This document shows, in pieces, positions 17,101 through 25,116 of a DNA stretch of 32,733 nucleotides (positions are counted from its first letter, which is position 1; each line of letters begins with the position of its first letter). Source of the DNA: Planctomycetota bacterium. Lineage in GTDB: Bacteria; Planctomycetota; Phycisphaerae; UBA1845; UTPLA1. The notes below the pieces were generated by a model that was not told where the DNA came from, searched no databases, and saw only the letters and a list, made by a program, of their open reading frames with translations. The translations under genes and the position numbers were made by a program. Where the stretch lies: positions 1-32,733 of the forward strand of contig JACRIM010000009.1 in assembly GCA_016235815.1 (NCBI GenBank), read 5' to 3'.

Positions 17101-18441
17101 GAACTTCCACGGGTTCCCGCGCCGATCGACGTATTGCGTTTGCTGCTCGTAGAAAGACGAAAACTCAAAGTAATAGATGGTCTGTTGTTGTTGACCGAAC
17201 GGGTCCGGGTCGAAGATTTGATTCAAGCGACCTTGATAGTAGTTCATCCAATAGGTTCGAGGGGTGATGGGGTCTTGATTGGCATCGACGGCATGTTGTT
17301 CGGTAATACTGTCGATGTCCCAGGTGCGCTGGGAAGCGTTCTGTGGGTTTACGCGATAGGTAAAGCTGATTCGATATTTGGGAGAGATGGGCGTTGTCAC
17401 GTTCGGCAATTCCACGGCAAGCAGCGGACCGGTTCCCGAATTTGCGGGATGCGCAGGATCAGCCGAAACTTCGTAAAGGAGGTTCCACTGCAACGTGTTT
17501 CCGCCGAGAATTCGATAGATCGTGACCATTCGGCCGTTCGTTGAGTAATAGAATTCCAGATATCTTGACGTGCCGGTGGCGTCAAAGACCTTGACGAGTT
17601 TCTGACTTGTAATGCCGCCGACGGTAAACGGCACATACTCGCATTTGACCTTATTCGTCGGGGAGCCAGACGCATCGCGCGAGGCATCGGCAATCCATTC
17701 CAAACGGCGTCGTGGTGAGGATGTGCCGTCGATTCGGTTGAAGTGGGCCTTCCACTGGCCTTTGCTTGTGAGTGTGTAGTCCACTCCATTGGTATCGCGG
17801 GTCAACATTTCCCAAACTCCGAACGGCGACTTGTAGCTGCCGTTGGACTGATACTCGAAGAGGTCTTTCGTCCCATCGTCGCGAGTAAGCGTCACGTTTT
17901 GAGTCGATGTGTCCACTTCGAGTTCGGCTGAGTAACTGTGCCGCCATTCCGGCGCTGTGGGCTGAGTTTCGAGTTCGGTGAAGAATGACGCCAGGTCTTC
18001 GATGGTGATGTCGCCATCCTCGTTGAAGTCGGCGAGCTTCAAATCCGGATCGGAATGCTCCTCCTCCAGCATCAGGTCGATGAAGGGGTCGATGTCGTTT
18101 TCGTCGATTACTTCGTCGCCATTGATGTCGCCCTGGAGAAAGCCGGGAGCACCCCAAGCGGAGTTCTGGTTGTGGTACAGGTTGAATTGAATACTCGGCC
18201 CGCGACCCGACCAGCCGGTAATCGGGATCGTCGTAAGCACCCGGCCGGTGCGAAGGTTTACCTGTCCATAAAGGCCTACCGGCAGCGATGCCTCCCACCG
18301 GCGGGCGGCGCCTTGGGGCGCGCCGAAGGGAGTAAAGGCGTGAACTGGTACAGCGCCAACGAGGATGGCGATCAAAGCAGCGGAAATGGAGGTTAAGTAA
18401 CTATTTCGGACACGGGGGGGGGCAAATGCAAGGGAAGACAC
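14164..18441 (-). CDS. RHS/YD-repeat exported protein with N-terminal dockerin-like module and distinct C-terminal tip
   Basis: The product has 1425 residues. The GTG start at 18441 follows GAAAGGAG. A signal peptide (about 1-36, ending VPVHAFT) directs export. A pair of EF-hand motifs (GDINGDEVIDEND and ADFNEDGDITIED) lies at about 100-155. The rest is a long series of YD/RHS repeats (for example YDYDALHNLVMIT, YDLAGRMVRTGW, RYEYDLANRLTKIRHEW) that form a beta-shell. The core box GHRYYDPSSGRFVQRDPIG...YGYCHS...SVDPSG ends near residue 1276. Beyond it, about 149 residues form a Gly/Ala-rich tip ending in YVIWKIFY, which resembles no toxin I know. RHS cores often release such tips as toxins, but this may instead be a surface protein. 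Confidence 0.9.
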   Translation of the reverse strand: MSSLAFAPPRVRNSYLTSISAALIAILVGAVPVHAFTPFGAPQGAARRWEASLPVGLYGQVNLRTGRVLTTIPITGWSGRGPSIQFNLYHNQNSAWGAPGFLQGDINGDEVIDENDIDPFIDLMLEEEHSDPDLKLADFNEDGDITIEDLASFFTELETQPTAPEWRHSYSAELEVDTSTQNVTLTRDDGTKDLFEYQSNGSYKSPFGVWEMLTRDTNGVDYTLTSKGQWKAHFNRIDGTSSPRRRLEWIADASRDASGSPTNKVKCEYVPFTVGGITSQKLVKVFDATGTSRYLEFYYSTNGRMVTIYRILGGNTLQWNLLYEVSADPAHPANSGTGPLLAVELPNVTTPISPKYRISFTYRVNPQNASQRTWDIDSITEQHAVDANQDPITPRTYWMNYYQGRLNQIFDPDPFGQQQQTIYYFEFSSFYEQQTQYVDRRGNPWKFTFDTTSGNLVELIDPLNHTQSVEYGDPPGYPLMHEVSVYTNALGQAWLYQHNLTNGDLEVILDPESSIWMYDYDALHNLVMITPPGELPGTSSTTQIIEIEYDDPLHPTSPTKIIEPGANPGDPVVETLLSYHALDAGNNPTAYGKLKKVIPPFSINPVVTEYTYDPYGRLNQEREGAPTEILLDVAAPPVVITTDYAPDGTPKFMGNGINSGETPLDNLGRPIRVDCADLVASEFCAGRYLPDCFPSPPNPGPAAGGGDCQFHFPSLPAYFCPVNSGCTNGNISYNPNGETTAYPKCAPDGITGAPTTRTHEMNYDNLGRLTSASITSIEATATSSVGTPFVRTIQYGHDWTSGYFSRTGPDGTLSEVQLDAAGRPVSYARRKGTTDIFTVQAQYDDGDRVTLVAYGNGTQTRYEYDLANRLTKIRHEWAGGALLHQLQYAWTPYGLVDYITETTSEGGPNVIDFTYDRRNRLVQEQRTGLHPYGFAYTYDKAGNRLTKQNLLDDVLTVYTYDVSDPEEYFSQGNRLVKEVTYFGDPVTSSKEQVYLYDLAGRMVRTGWKITGDANENGQWYHGVDLLYNSAGLIWIARSAKWQLNASGAVINEVGLSAMEYRYDSARGRYRTQRRDPRPKLANGSSNAAHFLFPYDPSLADGPCWNVPAEGTWSDYSGDGIHGDYTLAITGSPPNQTITKNDTIGHEPGLGQFTWTGTPAEPTDPNYANGNLIGTTEAMTDDTSSVSRRAVFTAFGEPVYENGSTDTRYGYAGAWGYQEAGTGDPLAELGWQHVGHRYYDPSSGRFVQRDPIGIRGGLNTYGYCHSLPTRSVDPSGLTTIGIGIDLDVIGPGFAGSAGIGLHIGHDSNSPWYRGWSGDVLVSGGAGVGGGAGAGASAVGTYTNADCVSQLTGKGWCGGIGAGPIYVGGVGGSGYAGAQGGVGLPGLSKGTGANLQHTYTIGVIDSVGQAHTAVANGVGYVIWKIFY

Positions 18442-18469
18442 GGCGAGGCTCCTTTCAATAAGCCATGCA

Positions 18470-18574
18470 CACAGGTTGGAAACCTATGCCACAAAGACTC
18501 ACAGGTTGAAAATCCACCCAGGCGGATCTTCGACCTGTGTTACCACTCACCGGTTGAAAACCGGTGCCACAACG
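18470..18574. repeat. Three degenerate copies of the CACCGGTTGGAAACCGGTG hairpin family
   Basis: Copies start at about 18470 (CACAGGTTGGAAACCTATG), 18499 (CACAGGTTGAAAATCC, with a longer centre before GACCTGTG) and 18549 (CACCGGTTGAAAACCGGTG). Each is followed by CCACA or a variant. They sit upstream of the RHS gene, and better-kept tandem copies lie at 1231-1338. The arms vary together in part, CACAGG...CCTATG versus CACCGG...CCGGTG. Confidence 0.75.
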
Positions 18575-18847
18575 ATGCAAACACGTCGGCCCGAAGCACT
18601 CCCCCGGTCGCCCGAGCACTTCAATAGCAAGAATAACCCGTGCCGCTAGAAAGGCAAATTAATTTCTTCGCGCGTAAAACCAAGTCGTCAGCATGTCCCG
18701 GCCGGATCGGAAGTTATGGCGGAGAAAAAATATTCCGAGAACGTCGAACCACAGTGGAAACTGGTTCACGGGCATGCAACTGACGTATCTATTGAAATGA
18801 GAGGATTCCGCCCAGTGCAATACGCCAAGTTCCAGCGGGGCAAGGAG
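18575..18847. other. Intergenic region between the RND pump and the RHS gene
   Basis: No gene is supported here. On the minus strand, TTGCCT (18657-18652), a 16-bp spacer and TATTCT (18635-18630) could be a promoter for the RHS gene, each box matching four of six consensus bases. A small plus-strand open frame from 18716 runs antisense into the RND gene and is not accepted. No terminator hairpin with a U-tract is seen after the RND gene. Confidence 0.4.
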
Positions 18848-21800
18848 TTACCCAAACGCCTCAGTCTCATCGTGAATGGCGTGCTGGTCGCCGCGGAAGT
18901 GGATGACCACGCGGCGGATGACGTAGTAGAACACCGGGGTGAGGATGAGGCCGATCAGGGTGACGCCGAGCATTCCTGAAAAGACAGCGGTGCCGAGGGT
19001 GCGGCGCATTTCGGCGCCGGCGCCGGTGGCGAAGGTCAGCGGCACGACGCCGAGGATGAATGCGAACGAGGTCATCAGGATCGGCCGAAGGCGCAGGCGG
19101 CAGGATTCAACCGCCGCTTCCAGCGGGCCGCGCTTGTCTTCCTCTTCGCGCTGCTTGGCGAATTCCACGATGAGCACGGCGTTCTTGCAGGCCAGGCCGG
19201 CCAGGACCACGAAGCCGATCTGCGTGAGAATGTTGTTGTCCATGCCGCGGCCCCACACGCCGAGCAGCGAGCAGAGAATGCCCATCGGCACGATGAGGAT
19301 GATGGCCAGCGGCAGGGCCCAGCTTTCATACTCGGCCGAGTGCGTCAGAAAAACGAACAGCACGCAGAGCGGGAAGATGAGGAAGATGGTGTTGCCCGAG
19401 AGGTTCTCCAGATAGGACAACTCGGTCCACTCATAGCCCATGCCGCGCGGCAACTCGGCCGACGCGAGCGCCTCCATCGATGCGACGGAGTCATTGGAAC
19501 TGAAACCGGGAAGCGTCGCGCCATTCACAGCGGCCGCGGGGTACATGTTGTAGCGCTGCACGACGATAGGTCCTCCGACGTCGCGCACCTTGATGAGGGT
19601 GCTGAGCGGGATCATCTCGCCGGAGGCATTTCGCACTTTGAGTTGGCCGATGTTGTCGGGGTGGAGGCGAAACTTCGATTCGGCCTGCACGTTGACCTGC
19701 CAGGTGCGGCCGAAGCGGTTGAAGTCGTTGACGTAATATCCGCCGAGAAAGACCTGCATGGTGTTGAAGACGTCGCTGATGTTGACGCCGAGCATTTTGC
19801 ACTTTGTGCGGTCGACGTCGGCGTAGAGCTGCGGCGTGTCGGAGCGCATGCCGCTGAAGACGCCGACGAGGCCGGGTGTTGCATTGGCCTTGGTCACGAA
19901 GTTTTCGGTCTGGTTCTGTAACGTTTCCAGGCCGAGGTCGGAGCGATCCTGAATCATGATCTTGAAGCCGCCGGCGTTGCCAAGCCCATCGACGGCCGGC
20001 GCGCCGAAGACGGCGACGATGGCCTCCTGCACCTCATGAAAACAGCGTTCGCGAAGGGTGGCGATGATCGCCTCGCCGGCTTTGGCCGGTTCGCGGCGAT
20101 GATCGAAATCGTCGAAGACGGCGAACATGGAGCCGAGGTTGGAGCCGTTGACGCCGAGGAGGAACGACTGGCCGGCGACGCCGACGCTGTGTTTCACGCC
20201 GGGGATTTCGCGGGCGATTTTTTCAATGCGTGCGAGCACGGCCTGAGTGCGCTCCAGCGAGGCGGAGTCGGGAAGCTGGACGTTGGCGAGCAGATACCCC
20301 TTGTCCTGTGAAGGGATGAAGCCGGTCGGAACGTTCTTGAAACTCCAGTGCGTCAGGACGAGAAGCCCTGCATAGACCAGCAGGCACACCGCGCTCAGGC
20401 GAAGGCACCGTCGAACGATGCGTGCATAGCGTTCGGTCGTTATGGCAAAGACTGTGTTAAAGAGCCGGAAGAACCATCCGAGAATGGCGTTCATCAATCG
20501 TGTGAGCCAGTCGGGCTTTGCACCACGGGCCGGCAGGAACAGGGCGGTCAGCGCGGGGCTGAGGGTGAGCGAATTGAATGCGGAGATCAGCGTCGAGGTG
20601 GCAATCGTCAGGGCAAATTGGCGATAGAACTGGCCGGTGATGCCGGACACGAAGGCCGTCGGGATGAATACGGCGCTGAGGCCGAAGGCAATGGCGATGA
20701 CGGCGACCGTAACCTCGTCCATGGATTTGTACGATGCTTCGCGCGGCGACAAGCCGCGATGGATCCAACGCTCCACGTTTTCCACGACGACGATGGCATC
20801 GTCGACCACGATACCGATGGCCAGGACCATGCCGAAGAGCGACAGGTTGTTCAGGCTGAACCCGAGCAACTTCATGACGGCAAACGTGCCGATCAGCGAC
20901 ACGGGCACGGCGATGAGCGGAATCAACGCCGACCGCCAGTTCTGCAGGAACACCAACACCACAATCGCCACGAGTATGACGGCGTCGATCAGGGCCTTGA
21001 AGACTTCGCGGATCGACTCGCGCACGAACGGCGTCGTGTCATAGACAATGGAATAATCCAGGCCCGCGGGGAAGTATTTTTTCAACTCCTCCATTCGTGC
21101 GCGGATGTGGTCGGCTGTTTCAAGGGCGTTGGAACCGGGAAGCTGAAACATGGCCAGCCCGACGGTGGGCATTCCATCCAGCGTGCACGCGATGTCCTGA
21201 TTCCTCGCCCCCATTTCGACGCGGGCCACGTCGCGCAGACGCGTCACTTCGCCCTTGTCGCCTGATTTGAGGATGATCTGCGCGAATTGCTCGGGATCGA
21301 TCAGGCGACCGAGCGTATTGATGATGTACTGAAAATCCTGGCCCGGCGGCGCGGGGGGCTGGCCGATCTGGCCGGCGGCGACCTGGATGTTTTGCTCCCG
21401 AAGGGCGGCGACGACATCGAGCGTGGTCATGCTGTTGGCGGCGAGCTTTTCCGGATCGAGCCAGACGCGCATGCTGTAATCTTTGCGGCCGAGGAAGAAG
21501 ACATCGCCGACGCCCTGCACGCGGGCCAATTCATCGCGCACCTGAATCGCGGCATAGTTGCTGAGATACAGCTGGTCGTATCGGCCGTCGGGCGAGAAGA
21601 GATTCACCACGAGCAGGATGCTGGGCGATCGTTTTTGGGTGAGGACGCCGGTCTGTCGAACGGCCTCCGGCAAAAGCGGCTGCGCGATGGCGACGCGGTT
21701 CTGCACGCGAACCTGGGCCATGTCGAGATCGGTGCCGACCTTGAACGTGATCGTCAGCGTGTAGGTTCCGTCGTTGGTCGACTGCGACGACATGTACATC

Positions 21801-22027
21801 ATGTCTTCGACGCCGTTGACCTGTTCCTCAATCGGCGAGGCAATCGTCTCGGCGACAACCTTGGCATTGGCGCCGGGATACATGCAACTGACCTGCACCG
21901 TCGGAGGCGCGATCTCGGGATATTGCGCAACCGGCAGCGTGAACGCGGCGATCGCGCCGACCAGCGTAATCACGATGGAAAGCACCGATGCGAAGATGGG
22001 GCGATCGATAAAAAAGCGGGAAAGCAC
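18848..22027 (-). CDS. RND efflux pump inner-membrane transporter, HAE1/AcrB type
   Basis: This is a proton-driven tripartite pump subunit of 1059 residues, the full family length. The N-terminus FFIDRPIFASVLSIVI is the classic first membrane helix. The two large periplasmic loops and twelve membrane segments are in the usual order. The proton-relay pair DD lies in GIVVDDAIVVVENVER (about residue 406), and the matching Lys in GLACKNAVLIVEFAKQ (about 950). Start is a GTG at 22027, four bases after the adaptor stop, so the two are translated together. It probably exports hydrophobic drugs, detergents or metabolites; which ones is unknown. No TolC-type outer-membrane gene is present in the window, so an unlinked channel would be needed. 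Confidence 0.96.
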   Translation of the reverse strand: MLSRFFIDRPIFASVLSIVITLVGAIAAFTLPVAQYPEIAPPTVQVSCMYPGANAKVVAETIASPIEEQVNGVEDMMYMSSQSTNDGTYTLTITFKVGTDLDMAQVRVQNRVAIAQPLLPEAVRQTGVLTQKRSPSILLVVNLFSPDGRYDQLYLSNYAAIQVRDELARVQGVGDVFFLGRKDYSMRVWLDPEKLAANSMTTLDVVAALREQNIQVAAGQIGQPPAPPGQDFQYIINTLGRLIDPEQFAQIILKSGDKGEVTRLRDVARVEMGARNQDIACTLDGMPTVGLAMFQLPGSNALETADHIRARMEELKKYFPAGLDYSIVYDTTPFVRESIREVFKALIDAVILVAIVVLVFLQNWRSALIPLIAVPVSLIGTFAVMKLLGFSLNNLSLFGMVLAIGIVVDDAIVVVENVERWIHRGLSPREASYKSMDEVTVAVIAIAFGLSAVFIPTAFVSGITGQFYRQFALTIATSTLISAFNSLTLSPALTALFLPARGAKPDWLTRLMNAILGWFFRLFNTVFAITTERYARIVRRCLRLSAVCLLVYAGLLVLTHWSFKNVPTGFIPSQDKGYLLANVQLPDSASLERTQAVLARIEKIAREIPGVKHSVGVAGQSFLLGVNGSNLGSMFAVFDDFDHRREPAKAGEAIIATLRERCFHEVQEAIVAVFGAPAVDGLGNAGGFKIMIQDRSDLGLETLQNQTENFVTKANATPGLVGVFSGMRSDTPQLYADVDRTKCKMLGVNISDVFNTMQVFLGGYYVNDFNRFGRTWQVNVQAESKFRLHPDNIGQLKVRNASGEMIPLSTLIKVRDVGGPIVVQRYNMYPAAAVNGATLPGFSSNDSVASMEALASAELPRGMGYEWTELSYLENLSGNTIFLIFPLCVLFVFLTHSAEYESWALPLAIILIVPMGILCSLLGVWGRGMDNNILTQIGFVVLAGLACKNAVLIVEFAKQREEEDKRGPLEAAVESCRLRLRPILMTSFAFILGVVPLTFATGAGAEMRRTLGTAVFSGMLGVTLIGLILTPVFYYVIRRVVIHFRGDQHAIHDETEAFG

Positions 22028-22030
22028 CGA

Positions 22031-23227
22031 TCATCCTCGGGAGTGGGTCGACGTGGTTTGCGGGGAGGCCGGCTGAGTGGCGGCAACTTCGTTCGCCGCG
22101 TCGATGGGCTTGACGCTCATGCCCGGCCGAACGCGCTGCAGGCCGTTGACGATGATCTTGTCGGTGGGGCCGATCCCTTCGGTGATCACGCGCAGCCCGT
22201 CGCGCAAGACGCCGATCTTGACCTTGCGATACTCGGCAACATTCTGGTCGTTCACGACCATCAAATAACGCTGCCCCTGGTCGCTGCCGATGGCACGTTC
22301 GGTCACCAGAATGGACTTGTATGGTTCGCCGATGGGAATCTGAATGCGGGCGAAAAGCCCCGGAAGCAGGAGTCCGTCGGGATTGGGGAAACGGGCGCGA
22401 ACCTGAACCGTGCCCGTGCTGCGGTTGAGTTGCGTGTCGCAATAGTCAATGTAACCGTGGTGCGGGTAGCCTTCCTCGTTCATGAGGCCCATCGAGGCGG
22501 GCCGCTTTTCAATCGCGGCCACGTGTTCAAAGGTGCCGTTTTCGGCGCGAATCCGGTCTCGGACCGTCAGGGCATCCTGTTCGCTTACATCGAAATAGAC
22601 GTGAACGTCGTCATCGTTCGTGATCATCGCCAGCGGAGTTTCGTCGGCCATGACGAGATTGCCGGCATCGACCAGGTTTCGGCTGATCCGACCGGAGATC
22701 GGCGCTTTGACCTGTGCATAGTCCATTTGCAGTTTGGCCTGCTCGACCGCGGCGCGGGCGGCCGCAAGATCGGCACGGGCCGCATCCAGGCGGCTCGTTG
22801 TCGCCACGCGCTCATCTTCGGCTGCCGATCCGGTCGCCATCAGATCGGCAATGCGCTTGGCATCGAACTCCGCCTTGTCGATCGTGGCCTGCCTCGCCAT
22901 CACGTCGGCCTCGGCTTTGTCGAGTTGCACCTTGAAAGGGCGCAGATCGATGACGAAGAGCAATTGCCCTTTCTGAATCCGGGTCTGCGGCATGAAGTGA
23001 TACGACTCGACATAGCCCGTGACGCGCGGGCGGACGGTCACGGTCTCCAGAGCCCGGGTATATCCCGAGTACTCAATGCGATCGCGAATCTCCTTTACAT
23101 ACGGAGTGCTGACCGTGACTTCGGGCGCGGACATGGCGGGCATCGCCGGCTTGCGGCCCTCGCATCCCGCGAAAACCGGGGGCAGTGCAACGAAAACGGC
23201 CCAAAGATAATGAGGCTGATACTTCAT
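22031..23227 (-). CDS. RND efflux periplasmic adaptor (membrane fusion protein), lipoprotein
   Basis: The product has 398 residues. The N-terminus ends with lipobox VFAGC (Cys22), anchoring it in the inner membrane. VRPRVTGYVESYHF and VKAPISGRISRNLVDAGNLV are the two halves of the lipoyl domain. Between them, about 105-175, lies an alpha-hairpin coiled coil rich in Ala, Asp and Arg. Beta-barrel and membrane-proximal domains follow, including TGTVQVRARFPNPDGLLLPGLFARI and GLQRVRPGMSVKPI. The Thr/Ser-rich end is flexible. It bridges the transporter downstream to an outer-membrane channel. ATG at 23227 is the start; no strong ribosome-binding site is seen. The DUF1844 gene lies 61 bp upstream on the same strand. 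Confidence 0.95.
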   Translation of the reverse strand: MKYQPHYLWAVFVALPPVFAGCEGRKPAMPAMSAPEVTVSTPYVKEIRDRIEYSGYTRALETVTVRPRVTGYVESYHFMPQTRIQKGQLLFVIDLRPFKVQLDKAEADVMARQATIDKAEFDAKRIADLMATGSAAEDERVATTSRLDAARADLAAARAAVEQAKLQMDYAQVKAPISGRISRNLVDAGNLVMADETPLAMITNDDDVHVYFDVSEQDALTVRDRIRAENGTFEHVAAIEKRPASMGLMNEEGYPHHGYIDYCDTQLNRSTGTVQVRARFPNPDGLLLPGLFARIQIPIGEPYKSILVTERAIGSDQGQRYLMVVNDQNVAEYRKVKIGVLRDGLRVITEGIGPTDKIIVNGLQRVRPGMSVKPIDAANEVAATQPASPQTTSTHSRG

Positions 23228-23288
23228 GCGAGGCGTCGTTTGGGGTTATAGCGCGCCGACCGCCCATCGGCCCGCCCTTGCTCACTTG

Positions 23289-23669
23289 TCACATCGGGCC
23301 GGGCTGCGAGAGCGCACGCAACGTCTCAACGTATGCCATGCGAAGCTGATGGAGCGTCGTCTCCAGCGTTGCTTTTTCATCGGGGTTGAGGTTGTTGGCC
23401 GTCTTTTTCTCCAGCACGTCGAGCAGGTCGATGTGGTGCTTGGCGGCGTCGAGATTCGGCGGGATTTCCTGCCCACCCGGACCGGCAAACCCGCCGAGGC
23501 CGATCACGGCCTGCATGGCGAGCAGCTGGACCAATCCGAGGAAGTCCGCCTTGGGGATGCCGCCGCCGGGCGCGGCATGGCTTTCCACGGTGTCGGCGAG
23601 TTGTTCCTTTTCGCGGGCGGCCTGAGTTTTCCAATCATCGTCTATGTGAATTCGGGGGGCGTCGGACAT
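23289..23669 (-). CDS. DUF1844-family protein
   Basis: The product has 126 residues. I chose the ATG at 23669 (MSDAPRIHIDDDWK) because this is the usual start of the family and a GGAAAGG lies upstream; the longer open frame to 23834 translates the hairpin region. Family traits seen are the early acidic DDDWK-x-AxxEKE stretch, a hydrophobic segment (FLGLVQLLAMQAVIGLGG), and the helical end AKHHIDLLDVLEKKT-x-x-NL followed by LHQLRMAYVE. The family is widespread in several phyla, including Planctomycetota. Its function is not known. It stands before the efflux genes but may be independent of them. Confidence 0.85.
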   Translation of the reverse strand: MSDAPRIHIDDDWKTQAAREKEQLADTVESHAAPGGGIPKADFLGLVQLLAMQAVIGLGGFAGPGGQEIPPNLDAAKHHIDLLDVLEKKTANNLNPDEKATLETTLHQLRMAYVETLRALSQPGPM

Positions 23670-23787
23670 GGCGCGGCCTTTCCGTTGGAAGCAGTTGAAG
23701 GATGGATGCCTGCGAACCGGCGTCTGGAACACGTTCCACCATTGAAACCCGGTCCGTGAATAAGGCAGGATAGGCGTGAAAAGGTGG

Positions 23788-23855
23788 AAAAAAAAGGGCC
23801 AGGGTGCGGAACGCAGTTGGGGGGAACCGCGCAAACCCGCAGCGCCTGGCCGGGA
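23788..23855 (-). ncRNA. Candidate small RNA: long imperfect hairpin with C6 loop and U8 tail
   Basis: On the minus strand, a GGCCAGG/CCTGGCC outer stem, an inner TGCGG/CCGCA stem and an apical stem (GCGCGGTT with AACTGCGT, two G-U pairs) enclose a loop of six C. The outer stem is followed at once by CTTTTTTTT. A perfect -10 box lies only a few bases before the hairpin, so the predicted transcript is about 68 nt. A C-rich loop could pair with the GGAGGGG ribosome-binding sites seen in this window. It may instead be the terminator of the oxidase-like genes upstream, or an attenuator for DUF1844. Confidence 0.4.
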
Positions 23856-23860
23856 CTTCG

Positions 23861-23888
23861 ATTATAACATTTTTTCGGTCCGAAACAA
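23861..23888 (-). promoter_or_regulatory. Promoter before the C6-loop hairpin
   Basis: Minus-strand TTGTTT (23888-23883), a 16-bp spacer and a perfect TATAAT (23866-23861). Start would be near 23855. It lies between the oxidase-like gene pair and DUF1844, upstream of a strong hairpin with a U-tract. Apart from this promoter and hairpin, 23670-23973 shows nothing I can name. Confidence 0.45.
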
Positions 23889-23973
23889 GTGTTCGAGGGG
23901 TTCCTGTGGATATTCTTCGCGGAGATTGCAGCAACAGGAGTTACAGTCGTCGGTTGTTCAATGAAATCACAGG

Positions 23974-25116
23974 CTAGCGGGAATTCGTGGCATTGCGCGC
24001 GCGGCGGGCGATGCGAATGCACCATGCCACGAGTGCGGCATTTACGAATAAGAAGAGGAGAAAGAGAGGAAGTCCCGCGATGCGAAAGGCGTCGGCGTGA
24101 GATTGCGCCAGCTCGGCCATATCGATTATAGCGACGCGACCTAATTCGCGAATCGCTACGATTGCAACAAGAAGAGCCAGATGTCCGAAGGTACAGACGA
24201 GCAACAGGCTTGTGCGGATTGAATTTCGGAACGCCAGAAAAATCCATCCTAATACTTGAAATGTTAATCCAATCAACATCAGGAAATCGAAACGCATTGA
24301 TCTTGCCATGTTCGACGTATCAACCTCACCAGTAGCGGATATTGATATGCGGACAGGGAATGTGGAAAGCAGAGAGATGATGCCGGCCATCACGGATAGG
24401 ATCGCAATCGCAGCCAGTTTTCTGATAATGGGCGGCGACGAGTTGATGTTGTACGAACGGTGGCAGTGAATCTGCCATCCCACTAGAAGCAGCATGGTCG
24501 GAAACGATGACAGAAACCAACCAAGTGTGCGCAGGTAAGCCCCCGGAGTGTGATGAAACAGTTCACCTCGCTGATACACCTCTGCCCAAGACTTGCTGTC
24601 GAGGCTCAGCAGGTGATTCTCCGACCACGACCACGCCGTGAAGCCGAAACACGCGAGGGCCGCGAGGGCGACGGCTGATTCCCGCCAGGCGGGACCGCGA
24701 CGGATGCGCTCGGTTTTCAGCAGGTAGAGCAGATAGAACCCCACGATCAGCACCGGGACGATGGCCATCCAACGGTGAAAAAGCAGGAGGTTCGCCGTGT
24801 AGAAACTCTTGCGATAGAGGATCTGCAGGAAGAGCAGCGGCGCGACGCCGGCCGTGATGGCGGCGCTGGTGGCGAAAGGAAGCCAATCGCGAAGGGTTTC
24901 GTGGATTGGATCGGGTTGAGTATCGACGGCCGCCGTGTCGGGCTGTGGCGTTCGTCGAAACGACAGCGAACGATTCAGGAATCGCCCGAAGACAAGATAG
25001 GCACTGCCCGCGAGCACATACTGCATAAATACGAGATGCACCAGCAGCGTGACCATGTAAGCGGTCAGGTAGAAGGCCGTCGGCGCGGGGTAGCAAAATG
25101 GAAACACAGGATCCAT
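23974..25116 (-). CDS. Multi-pass membrane protein, partner subunit of the CydA-like/cytochrome c protein
   Basis: The product has 380 residues with about nine predicted membrane helices and no soluble domain. It begins MDPVFPFCYPAPTAFYLTAYMVTLLVHLVF. Histidines are visible near helix ends (LLVHLVFMQ, LLLFHRWMA, FGHLALL), which could bind haem, but I cannot assign them. Its ATG overlaps the stop of the CydA-like gene by one base (TGATG), so the two are translationally coupled and probably form a complex. It does not clearly look like a classic CydB. I infer a second subunit of an oxidase- or quinone-linked membrane complex; the function is unproven. Confidence 0.6.
   Translation of the reverse strand: MDPVFPFCYPAPTAFYLTAYMVTLLVHLVFMQYVLAGSAYLVFGRFLNRSLSFRRTPQPDTAAVDTQPDPIHETLRDWLPFATSAAITAGVAPLLFLQILYRKSFYTANLLLFHRWMAIVPVLIVGFYLLYLLKTERIRRGPAWRESAVALAALACFGFTAWSWSENHLLSLDSKSWAEVYQRGELFHHTPGAYLRTLGWFLSSFPTMLLLVGWQIHCHRSYNINSSPPIIRKLAAIAILSVMAGIISLLSTFPVRISISATGEVDTSNMARSMRFDFLMLIGLTFQVLGWIFLAFRNSIRTSLLLVCTFGHLALLVAIVAIRELGRVAIIDMAELAQSHADAFRIAGLPLFLLFLFVNAALVAWCIRIARRARNATNSR

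Noticed and set aside
15652-17544. Long plus-strand open frame (630 codons) antisense to the RHS gene
   Set aside because: Shadow of a G+C-rich repetitive gene. No ribosome-binding site, no recognisable domain, and an Arg/Ile/Val-heavy composition typical of antisense frames.
18716-18979. Small open frame of 87 codons between the RHS and RND genes
   Set aside because: Its second half is antisense to the RND gene, it has no ribosome-binding site, and the product looks random.
21287-23251. Plus-strand open frame (654 codons) across the RND genes
   Set aside because: It spans the junction of two well-supported minus-strand genes and shows no domain.
23788-23855. Signal recognition particle (4.5S) RNA
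   Set aside because: The hairpin has a C6 loop and lacks the GGAA tetraloop and the conserved internal-loop sequence of that RNA.
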